Below, in pieces: positions 53,551 through 64,000 of a stretch of 64,000 nt of DNA; position 1 is the stretch's first letter, and each line of letters starts with the position of its first letter. The position numbers and the translations under genes are program-made. The DNA comes from Euwallacea fornicatus. Lineage: Eukaryota > Arthropoda > Insecta > Coleoptera > Curculionidae. The stretch covers positions 62,001-126,000 of the forward strand of contig NC_089550.1 in NCBI RefSeq assembly GCF_040115645.1, read 5' to 3'. The notes under the pieces were generated by a model. The model was not told the DNA's origin, ran no database searches, and saw only the letters and a list, made by a program, of their open reading frames with translations.

Positions 53551-56339
53551 ATTTATTATTCATTGACGTCCATTTGGTACATTACATCAAGCTCGTGCTA
53601 CAAGTCAGTTGCGGTTAAAGTTGCCAAGAAAATAAATCTCTTTAAGAGCCGGAGGCTCAGTGAAAGTTCAAGGCAGAGCTCAATTCGGAGATAATTGAAC
53701 CTTCTTGAGCTCAATAAAACAGTTAAAACACCCTCCCCGAAACGATTGCAAAACCCCCCCTCAATGGAGCATGGAAATCGTCAGGGGTGTCAAATGTCAA
53801 ACGTTCAATTTAAAAGTTGTACGGAATGCGTAACAAATCGGCAATCTCGCCTCCACGTCCCAATGACGTCAACTTTATTCTTGAAAGTTATTTAAATTCC
53901 AAAGTTTCAATCGGTTGATAGTTTGATTAAATTTTCCAGCCGAGAAAATTGCATTGCTCAACAACCCTCTAAAATGGGATGTTTTATTCTGGGAGGGTTA
54001 ATTTTCGATTGGGATAGTCAGATGGAAACGCAGGCAACTTTATCGCTAACTGAATTTGAAACACAGCGAGAAGAAAATCAATTCTTGAATATATTTAATT
54101 CTTTAAATAAGTAGATTTATTAAATTCTTTAGAGGTTTGATCTTTTTAAGCGCTAATACTTAAGTACAGTAATCATAAGCAGTAATTTATGTGAGAAAAT
54201 ATATGCCAAACGGCTAAGAAATATTTTATCTTTCATAGGCTTTCATGCAATAGCGAATCAAATGAATGCTGTCCACCAAATATTGTGGGGGTGGGGGTAG
54301 GTGACTCATAAGCAGCTCTCAAACTCTTACCACCTTCGAAAAATACAAGCACTAACTCCGCAAAATTACCAGCCATAAATACATTTTTCTCAATGGTTCT
54401 TGTAACGTATTGAAAACCAACCAAATTTTAATACAATAATTCAATTGTATTCTATTGTATTATGTCAAAATCTGGTAAGAGCGAGAAAATATTTGTTATG
54501 TACCCAGATAATTTGATTGCTTTTTTATTTGTAAATATAACATTTTCTTGCCTACTCGCCTCTTAATGTCACTGACATAAAGGTGATTCTGGATATGTTA
54601 AATGATAATACTGAAGCAGCTCCAAAATATAGAATTTTGTTGCGTATAAATTGCAATTTTTGTAGTTGAGAGTATGTAAGCTGATTAAGTACAAATTGTG
54701 GATTAAAATCAATTAATGAAATATACATGAAACAGAGCTAGAAGATGTCTCTCATTGAAAAAGGGAAAGAAAAAAAGGTATAAACATCGCGTTTCGACCC
54801 TTTATGGGAATAATTTAAGGTTTAATAACGAACTAGTTTCTTTTTGGAAAATGTATCTGAATGATCTTAAAATGTTAAGTTTTCTTTCATATACTTATGA
54901 CTTTTGGGTGCCTGTGATGTTTAAACAGGTGACATGAATCAAATTGGTTGTTCAGTGTTTCTCATCTAATCCCTTCATATTGAGAATCTAAGAAATAAAA
55001 CCTCAAAATAACAAAGCATAATAAAATGGTACTGAACAAGGAAATTTTCTTATATTAGTTTTTTTTTGTTTGGAGCATAACACGTTTAATTATTACCGCG
55101 AACTTTAGTTTCACGGGCATAAAAGGAAATTACTTTAATTACTATGGCCTCTTCTGCTAAGACTGATGAGTTTTCGAAGCTAACTGAATAGCATGCTGCA
55201 ACGGATTTCGATCGTTTTGAAGTCTACTCTTGCTCAATTCATTATTTTCAGAGTGTATTCAACGGAAAACAATAGATCTATACAGGGACTTAGGAATAAT
55301 ATTGAATCTGAATAATTCAATTCTAACCAGATCGAATCAGCTTCAATCAGTGGATGACATACGGTTTCAGTTAAGTGTATAAATCAATTACAGCAAATAG
55401 GACAAAATTGAATGTGTTCTAGCCCAGTTGCCACATCACTGAGAGTGTCTTCTGTGAATAGATTCTTAGAATTTTAGAGAAATTTGTCGTTATATATAAA
55501 TCATATTTAGGGATGAATTGAAAATATTTCTATAAAACTGGGATGAATATTTAAAAAGTATCATCGCTTCAGGAAAGAATATGATTAGGGGCAACACTGT
55601 GAATTGTATCAATGATTTGACAATCGATACCACACACCATCCGAGTCATTATGTGGGTAATAAATCGAGGGTCCAAATTAACACAATTAAAAAATAGCGC
55701 CGACTCATTCCGAAGTCAGATTTACATTTACATAATTTATTGGTTGATCGCTGCAAGCGCAAGCAATCACGTATATTGGAACCAATTTTACTACGAATTT
55801 TGTTAACTATGAATATGGGAACTGTGGTAATATGTGGCATTGTGAAGAAAGAGCTAACAATGTTCAAATAACACTTTTTTATTGGATTTCATGCAGAATA
55901 TTTTGTTATGAAAAAAAGTTTAAAGGTGTGTCCAGTATATCGAGAGTTGCTCACTTTGAGTTCCTTTAAGAACATGAGAATTTCGAAAGTTGTATAAGAA
56001 AAATTAGACTGAGCATAAATTGAGGACATATACATATGCACATTCTATACGAACTTTTAATTTGTTATGAAAATTCCAGAAAAGGGAAAAAGGAGACACT
56101 TACTTTTCGATCATCATTTTTTTTATTTGTTCAGTCAAATAATGCTAAAAATGTTAGATAATATGCTACGACATTTCGAGGATCAGCTGTAGATATTTAT
56201 AGCAGTTAGTGGAGGTCGTTTTCAATACGTCTTACGATAAATTAAATAAAATATTAGCAAAAATAGTTAAAATTAAGTTACTTGAATTGTGTTTAATTTC
56301 TACAAGATCGATGAACAAAAATAAAAAATAAAAGCTTGA

Positions 56340-56590
56340 CCAAGTAGAGAATAAAATTACCTTTCAAACGAGATATAACACAAACCCTTTTTCAATTTGA
56401 AAATTTCAAAACAATGGTTTCTAGAGGTAGATGGATGACACTTCAAAAATAACTTTTTCAACAAATGATATTCTCCTCCCTGTCAATGTTGTCAAAGACA
56501 TGTTTTAGCGTTTTTTTCCCTTAACAAGGCACAGAAAAGTTACTTAGGGTGGACACTTTTCCTTGAGACACCTTGTATAATACTTACGGT
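56340..56590 (-). repeat. Dispersed insect repeat relic, minus orientation
   Basis: Read on the minus strand it begins TTATACAAGGTGTCTCAAGG and passes through AAAAGTGTCCACCCTAAG to ATATCTCGTTTGAAAGGTAA, wording typical of a widespread class of insect non-coding interspersed repeats that open with ACAGGGTGTCTCAA. No protein frame and no clear target-site duplication. Confidence 0.5.
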
Positions 56591-59509
56591 GTCAACTTAA
56601 AAATAAATTTAAAAATAAAATATAAAAACCTCTTCCTCTTTATAAAACTAATTACAAGTAGCAAGGCATTTTCATATATGTAGCAACACTGTATACTTAA
56701 GGTTCACATCTTATCGTCTTTAGGGTTGATGTCCCAGCCACGCACTTTGTGTGCTTTTATTGGTGGTTTTGAGAGTTTTCGAGCTGTCGAGAAACTGTGA
56801 GGTATCAACTGTATACGGTAATTTAGAACTGTGAGATAAAACTTCTAAAGATTATTCAGTGCAACAATAAAAGATATTTCTGTCTGACAGTCCATGTCTG
56901 AAAATGTCTCTAAGGCGCTACGACTTTATGATGCTTCAAGACAGTTATGTTCAAAAATGTGTTTAATCCAGTCCCAGTATTTTTAATTTTAATTTACTTG
57001 TATAAAATAATGATACAGTAATTGTTTTAAATATCATCCTTGAACTTGAATACACTTGTTTAAAGGATATACATGCTTTCTGAAGACTTGACTAAAAATT
57101 TAATGCTTGTTTATTTCGCAGTTAACTGACTTAAAGCATCGTAAGACCTTAGGGCCTTAGGGAAACCTTTTCCAATATAGGTTTTTATACTCTAATGTAT
57201 TTTATTATTAGACTGAATGATCCCTAGAAGTTTGATCTCATAGTGCTACATCATCTTGTATTTTTACAGCATCGTTCGTATTTCATTCCTTTTGCATCTT
57301 GCATTTGTTGTGGAACAAGGACCATCGGCTTCCAAACATAAGAAATTAGTGAGCACTATTCATAGATCTCAGGTCTCACTCTAGATGTGTGCGTTCTCAG
57401 TACAACATAGCACTAATTTCTATAATATACTATTAAATCAATATTGTGGCACAGCGGGAATACGTCACTTATTGCGGGTGAGACTTAATGCCACCGTGTA
57501 TAAAGGTATGTTTTACCCCTTAGCCTCGTTAATTTTACATTTCTTAATATAAAAAAGGATTCTTGAATATCGCCTAACGTAGGAAAATTTATTATAATAT
57601 ATTCATTTTCTCTACAATGTAGTAAGAAATAAATATTTTTTTGGTAATTAACCATAAATTGAGGGGAATTTATCATCAAATATCAGACAAATCCATATCC
57701 AAGACATAAATCTGATATTTCAACGACGAATCATATTTTCCTTAATCATCACCTTTCATAGTCGTTTTCATTTCAACTCGAAACGCGAACAGCAAGAAGT
57801 AATAAACCCCCGAAGGATTTATCCTTAGTAGAAATCAGGTCTAAGGGAATTCTAAGCACTTTAGGTTGAAAACGAAACAGCTCTCCCAAACGAAACAGCC
57901 CTTGCTAAGATAATCACCTGGTACAGCGCAAGCTAAACGAAGAACAGCTTTCAATCCAATTTTAGAATGAAGATCCGCCAGAGTCGAACAACATCATGTA
58001 GAATGACAACTAACTTATGGAGAACAATCATCTATCAATCCCCAAGTGATTCCAAGATTGAAATTGATTACATGTAGCATTTCAGGTCTGGACAGCATCA
58101 CAATAGTTGAGGTTGCAAGAACTTATCCATCTTCCACTATCTAGTCAAGTCTGAGCTAAAATCTCGTACTAGCACATCTCATCCGAAGAGTTTAGCTTGA
58201 ATCATAGATACGTGATTTCATGTTTGATATCTTTGTTAATGTTAAACCGACAATATAATATAGATAGATATCTTAAACGTATAAACTGGAGTGATACTCG
58301 AAGAATACACAACAATTAATTAATAACTGAAGAATTGCAAGCAAATCTATTTTGCGATCATTCTACTGGTTGCAACTAATTATTAGAAAAGAGGCACATA
58401 CTTAACTGAAAAAAATAAGTAAAAAAGAGACGACTAGAAAATTTTAGACTTTCAAAAACCAGCCCTTAGACTAATAAGTTTAACATACAATCAGTCTGGA
58501 AACTTTAGTAAAAAGATATTTTCCATAAGAGTGAAGAAATTCGCCCTGTCACTAGTTTGAGTAAATAATTTCTAAACTAATATTACTTCTTTTGGGAATA
58601 TTACGAGAGGTGGTAAAGTTATTAATGGCCATAGTGCTGAAATAGTTCTTGTTGAAAAATCTTGTAAAAAGCCTTACTCTGCACGTAAGGCCAGGAGTGA
58701 TTTCCGAACGTACTGAATTGCATCGTGGAAGGCACCGCTGACACTGAAGAGAAAGAAACTGTAAAACGTATCTTGACAAGTGAGTTAAAAACCTACAACT
58801 TCAAATTTGGAATGAATCTTATCATTGAATTGAATGAAAAGTAGTGTGTTATTCAGCAGAAATCGAAACCGTTGCACAACTGCTGACTGTTAAATGGTAC
58901 CAATACCTTTTAGTTGTACTTAATCGAGCTTCTGCTGCGGGTATGCATGAATAAGTTAAGTTTGCAGTATCGCCTTTAGAACATCATCTAGATAACTATG
59001 TAGATTATCCCTTTTTTTTGTTGGCGAATTCGAAAGAAATGTAACAATATGAACTTTTAGGATTAGTTGCGTAATCAATATTAAAATAAAGAAATTTAGA
59101 AAAAAAGAAAAAATCTTCCAGGAGAAGAAAGGATGCTTTTTACCCCATAAATCTGCGAGTAAATTTCTTGGTTCCATGGTCAAAATTTATGGTTGAACAT
59201 GAAGTCAAAATAAGACGTACTTATATTAATTTGCAGCTTTTTGGTGACAAATTCAGTATAAGTTTACCAAAGAAAACACAATTCTGACATTATTACGACA
59301 TCTTTTAATAAATACTTTTTACATAGCAATTATTTTTATTAGAACCAAAGTTATACAAACGTGTAAAGTCTCAGTGAAAATAATTCTTTTTGTGCTTAAA
59401 ACGGAATCAGTTAAATATGAGTTTAATGAAGGAAACGGGAAATTAGAATGAGCAAAGTTGTATCAAATTTGCTCCCACAATAGACATTCTTATAAGACAT
59501 AAATCTATA

Positions 59510-60224
59510 AATACCGAGATTTTCTGCATTATTTATTAATTTAGTTTACATCCAATACGTACCTAACTAAGTCACAGACGAAATAGTACATTATATATAG
59601 TTATCTACTTCAATAAGTATATCTTTGTAACAATAAAATATAATTAGATATTATGTACAATACTTTACATACTAGTGAATACTCGTACAAGTCTAAATTG
59701 CTAGTTTTCCCTTTAGGTATCAAACACGAGTTTAAAAAACCGTTATTTCGTTTATTAAAATTTACTACATACTTTTGATAATATAAAACCAAAAGAAACC
59801 AATAAAGAGGAATTATTGTGAAAAAAATAAAGTCACTTTAGACTGCTTTATGATTGCAGTTGAAACTCCTATACATGGGAAATGCACATAGTCACTAGAC
59901 AAGTTTTTGCGATTCTCCCTTAACATTGTTTCTTAATTCCTTGATTCTAAAAGAGCCAAAAGTCTGACGATCAAATATAAAAACTAAATTAATGCGAATA
60001 TCCAACTTCATTTAAACACAATCGCTTGGTGTGTGGCGATTCTCGTATAACAAACCTTTTATAATTTTCTCTTTTAAGGTTTGACAAATTATCAGACGTC
60101 ATATAGAATTCGTGGATTTTTCAATAGAAGCATTTGTATTTACATAAACGTATGTACACATATACGTAACTTCTTGCTTTTCAAATCCAATGAAAATATC
60201 ACAAAACAATAGACCTTATAGGCC
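59510..60224 (-). other. inv: invected 3' UTR (inferred)
   Basis: AT-rich sequence downstream of the minus-strand stop. UGUANAUA elements on the transcript strand lie at 60,151-60,158 (TGTACATA), 60,137-60,144 (TGTAAATA) and 59,652-59,659 (TGTACATA). The last is in the mRNA only if the second poly(A) signal is used. The extent is inferred. Confidence 0.45.
59532..59756 (-). terminator. Poly(A) signals for the minus-strand gene
   Basis: On the minus strand the first AATAAA after the stop is 59,756-59,751, and a second is 59,537-59,532. Either would give a 3' UTR of about 0.5 or 0.7 kb. This choice is inferred from hexamers only. Confidence 0.4.
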
Positions 60225-60574
60225 CTACGAAAGTTTTCCTTGCATTTTTTCCAGCTCTTCTTCTTCCTTGCTCAAAGGAATCGTACTGTGATTATAGAGG
60301 CCCTGCGCCATCAGCTGTAACGCTAAAGGGTTTTTTTGACCCGAAGCTTTTTTGATTTTAGCTCTTTTATTTTGAAACCAAATTTTGATTTGGGCTTCGT
60401 TGAGGCCCAACTCAGCGCTGAGTTGCTGACGTCTCCTTTCTGTCAAATATCGATTTTCGGCAAATTCGTTTTTCAATCTGGCTAGTTGGGCTCCTGAGAA
60501 GGCGGTGCGGGGTCGTTTTTCTTCTGGAATAGCAGGTTTAGTGCCAGGTTTCTTTATTCGGCGAGTTCTGGGAC
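60225..60574 (-). CDS. inv: invected (engrailed paralogue), terminal homeobox exon, partial gene
   Basis: Terminal coding exon of a second engrailed-family homeodomain transcription factor. The acceptor TTTATTCCAG precedes GT-CCC; the phase-1 split codon is followed by PRTRRIKKPGT (EH3) and 115 residues to the TGA or TAA-type stop at the 60,225 end. Exon residues 18-77 form the intronless homeodomain with the canonical helix 2 TERRRQQL, Gln50 and NKRAKIKK; EH5 (NPLALQLMAQGLYNHST) and an acidic tail IPLSKEEEELEKMQGKLS follow. N-terminal exons with EH1/EH2 are not in the window and must lie past its right edge. The start GT-CCC suits both GGT (Gly) and, after an RS microexon ending in A, AGT (Ser). 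It is called invected because its partner looks like engrailed and the two occur as a cassette in holometabolous insects; the RS motif itself is not visible here. Confidence 0.9.
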
Positions 60575-63500
60575 CTGGAATAAAAAAAGAGAATTCTAAA
60601 AAGTTGCTCTGAGATTTCTAAATGAAATGTCGTTTCAAAACGAGAGCGTAATCGATTACTAGATTTTGAAAAATCAAATATGTTTCTCGATATAATGGGA
60701 AAATATTTACAACTTCGTGAATATTATTATCATGAGAGGAAAGAGTTGATAAAAATACGATCAATGTATTTTTCACGACAGCAGCAGAAGTTGAGAACGT
60801 TCCTGCTCGTTAGACTATCAAAAGTATTTTTATCAGTAAAAATAATGAAATTTTCTCTACAAGTTATACCAGAATTGGTATAGGTATAATAAAATCAATT
60901 TCTAAATTTTTGAACCTATAAATTTTAGATCTAAGTCGTATTCCCCTATATAGCATTTGAACGAGAACAAATATACATTTTGAGTTCTTACATATTTTAA
61001 TGATAAGTTAATAGAACACATTTCTCGATAAAAAAAAACTTTATCGTATTATTTACTAAATCCATTCTCTATATAGTGCGTTGTTCCTTATAAATTAATC
61101 GAGCAGCATACAGGGCTCCATCACAGAGCAGTTCAGGTAAAACAGAGGGATTCCACATTATAATTAATTGACTAGATTCAATTACCGTCACCAAATGCTC
61201 TTGCAGTATGTTAATGCAGAGATTTATTCCTTCTTGTATCAAACATCTTAATCAAGGACTGATATAGAGGGTCAGCCACTAACGCGTAGTAATGGATACT
61301 TGCTATTAATTCTAAAAACCTACCAAAATCTAATATTTTAACTATTTCGTATTATGGGGCCTACAAAATATTATATAGAATGGGTATATAAACTGGTTTT
61401 TTGTTAATGTGATACCGTAGCTCAAAATGCAAGACGAGATGACTTTGTGAATAAAAATTATTCGAGAAAGGTATACAGCGTGTTAAAATTTCAAATTGAT
61501 TTTTCCCTGTAACGCCTACAATTTTCAAGATCTGTAATTCAAAATTAAGATGCACATGTTTCGTAGAAGTCCACATCAGGAGGTCTCTAAAACCAATTCA
61601 ACAACCTACAAGATATTTTTTGAAGGATCAGGCCCCCTTTTAACACTTCAAAATGTTTTGCGATACACCACTGACCAACGTAAAAACAAAATACCAAGAT
61701 ATTCCATTGATATTGCAACCGTGGATAACAGGTTAGTCAGTAATATCTTCCCTAGCTTAAGCAATCTTATCGAGAATTTTTAGAAAACTTACATGTGCCA
61801 ATAAGTTTTTAGAATTTTCTTACTCTTGAAAGTACAAAAACTATCTTTTAAATTTAAGTGAAAAGGTTCCGTTGGATGAGCAGTGCATTCCTAGATAAGA
61901 GAATGGAACTGACGGAGATTGAGTGGAATTTAATGAGTATTAACGATGAGATATGATATAGAACTTTGTCTAAATTTTTAGCGACAAGGTTTGACGAACA
62001 TGAGGAATCACATTCTCTCAAATGTTGTCGAATTTTAACGATACAATAATTGATGTGAAATGGATGAAAATCATTCAAACAAAAAACTAAGATTAAAATT
62101 CATGAAAACGAAGCTTTAAAGAAGATTAGCGGTGTCGATAGACCATTAATTGGGAGAAACTCCTGATTTCAAGTTTCGACAGAAATAAATATTCACATCA
62201 CGTTTAAACTTTCACGATGCCAAAAATGATGTAAATGGATGAGGATGGTTCCATCAAAAGACGATGTAGTTAAAAGACTTGAAAGTGGAACTTTAAAGAT
62301 GAAGCATTCAGAGAACATTCTCAGTCCCAGTAAAACATAAATATTTCTTGGAAAGAAAATTCCTTGTTCTGAAATTCGTGGAGAATGAAGAAACGCATCT
62401 TCGTTAAACTTTCTCAATGAAAGAATCAATGTTAAATGAATAAAAATCATTCAACAAAAACAGAATATCATTAAAAAACATCAAATTAAAATTTTGAAGA
62501 TGAAACGCTGTCCTCTGGATGAAGAGGATGAATATTCACCCATTCTACCTGAGTTAACTCAGATCCAATGAATCCCTGAGAGGCTGCATTAGGTATTTAC
62601 AAATTTACGTGAAACTGGAAAGACTCGTTTTTACTTAACGTACGCGACCTGAGTAAAAGCCGAGAATCTGAAATTGGCCAAACAACTCAACTCCCAAGAA
62701 GTGTGCAAACTTACTGTTGTAATTACTAAGATGTGACTAGTGACAGTTATATTGAAACGAGGAGTCCCGCGAACTCTGACAGCTTCGCAATTAGAGCTTT
62801 CGACTGTCAGGTGGGAAAAGAGCTCCTCACGATAATTATCGCTTTCCGGAGAAAATTTCTCATTTCCTCCTTGTCGGGAAGTTAACGAATTACGAACTTC
62901 TACTAGACTAACCAGAAAACGTCTTTTGCGAAGTATTTCGGTGGCGTCTTAAATTACTCGGGCATCCAAGACTGGAATTGTGTTTGCCGTTAACATGACA
63001 TTTTAATGATGGCTTAACAGTCTGTGGAGTCTTATTTTGCCCAACTATGAAATTGGTAAGGCGATAAATCGGCTAATTTCTAGAAACTCATGACTCGGCT
63101 TCAAAGCATAAAAGATGTAAAGCCACAAAGTATCGTTTTCTGAAAATTGTACTTCCAATAACCAAAAGGGAAAACATAAACTACGGTAAAAGAGTTATTC
63201 GTCGAGGCATAAAAACAACATTATTGTATGATATATGGTTAAGAGGATAACAAAATTTGATGGCTTTGAAGAGAATTGCCCATTAAAAGTAAGTGAGTAT
63301 AAGGCCCCATGACAGTGCTCACTTAAGAACTCGATATATGAGATGATGTAGCTTTTTATGGTGGTACAGCATTTTTGAACAGACATATGTATATGTAAAT
63401 TTCAGTTTGGGTTGTTTGGGTAAGGCAATTATATCTCATTCTATAAGAAAAGTGTAGTGTTAAATCATACAAGTTTAACGCTTATTCCCTTCTTAATAAT

Positions 63501-64000
63501 TAAACCAAATTAGAAGAGTTATCACCCGGTTGTCACTGCCAACATCCTTTTCCCAACTCCATAGACTAATAATAATAATCATAATTCCACATTCCTCCTG
63601 AAATGTATTTGTATAATTACTGCCAAATTAATAAAGGTAATTTGGCGCTTAACGACCGAAGGACGAGCGTCTTCGTCATTTGCATTTCAGTGTTTCGCGA
63701 GCCTCGGAAGAGATTAATCGTTCTCCATCTTGGGAATTATGCGTAAAAACCGACCTAATGCACGTTCCTTTTTTTTTCTTACGGTAGGCAGAAGTTTTTA
63801 TTAAAAAGATGACTCGGAAAAGATTTACAACGAAAGGGAAAGAATGTTTAATTAGGACGGTTCCCACTTCAAACATAAGAAAGAGAAATATTTATGAGAA
63901 AGTTATGGTTTACGATTTCAAACTATGTTATCATGTTCCTTGATAATTTGCACTTTATTTTTGGTAAGGTCAATCATTAAAGGTTTTCGTAAGTTATATA
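60575..64000 (-). other. inv: Intron of the minus-strand gene, running off the window
   Basis: Sequence upstream (minus strand) of the homeobox exon, presumably intronic. I searched for a 6-nt Arg-Ser microexon with AG/GT borders and found none down to 64,000, nor an EH2-coding (WPAWVYC) exon. GC-elevated patches at about 62.74-62.90 and 63.64-63.74 kb may be regulatory. An imperfect AAT repeat lies at about 63,567-63,580. No other gene seen. Confidence 0.5.

Larger units (their letters stand above)
41171..59509. other. Non-coding interval between the convergent 3' ends, no gene recognised
   Basis: About 18.3 kb with no supported gene; all open frames are short and domain-free. It contains a GAGAGAGAG run at 41,901-41,910, GC-rich islands at 43.4-43.6, 44.04-44.11 and 46.9-47.05 kb, GCCAT clusters at 45.4-45.7 and 53.3-53.55 kb, and repeat relics at 52.6-53.1 and 56.3-56.6 kb. 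It is likely a shared regulatory landscape of the two paralogues. Confidence 0.55.

Noticed and set aside
1..64000. CRISPR arrays, bacterial operons, phage or symbiont insertions
   Set aside because: No regularly spaced direct repeats, no long prokaryotic-type frames; composition and splice sites are those of an animal genome throughout.

Overview
The window is AT-rich (roughly two thirds A+T) animal DNA, almost certainly from an insect. It carries the engrailed/invected homeobox gene pair and no other recognisable protein-coding gene. A beetle is plausible, given the compact proteins without the long glutamine/alanine runs of flies and the dispersed ACAGGGTG-type repeat relics, but the order cannot be proved from the sequence.

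Layout: (1) 1-33.2 kb is non-coding DNA upstream of the plus-strand gene. It holds several GC-rich, motif-dense islands (10.9, 13.3, 14.5, 18.5 and 27.2 kb) that are candidate cis-regulatory elements, plus relics of dispersed repeats. (2) 33.24-33.61 kb is a GC-rich promoter/leader with GAGA, Sp1/KLF and Pho-type motifs, a candidate initiator and an ATG-TAG minimal upstream ORF. (3) 33,611-40,154 is a two-exon gene read as engrailed: a 362-residue protein with the EH1 (Groucho) motif, EH2 (Exd/Pbx-binding WPAW), EH3, homeodomain and EH5, split by a 5.45 kb intron. (4) 41.2-59.5 kb is the non-coding interval between the two 3' ends. It holds more GC-rich islands, including two clusters of Pho-core GCCAT motifs (45.4-45.7 and 53.3-53.55 kb), and repeat relics. 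(5) 60,574-60,225 on the minus strand is the terminal exon of a second engrailed-family gene, read as invected; its 5' exon(s) lie beyond the right edge.

The two genes are convergent and at least their homeobox exons are about 20 kb apart. In insects such paralogues are co-regulated segment-polarity transcription factors, so the long non-coding stretches are best read as shared regulatory landscape. Points most worth a second look: a Tyr in place of the usual Phe of EH1; a rewritten C-terminus and changed homeodomain helix in the engrailed copy while the partner stays canonical; a 29-bp identical tract between the two homeoboxes; UGUANAUA (Pumilio-type) motifs in both 3' UTRs; the start-stop upstream ORF; and GCCAT clusters that could be Polycomb response elements. 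No tRNA, rRNA, CRISPR array or intact transposon was recognised. Most open reading frames in the window are short, often lack an ATG start and show no known domain. All regulatory-element calls come from motif reading by eye and are hypotheses.
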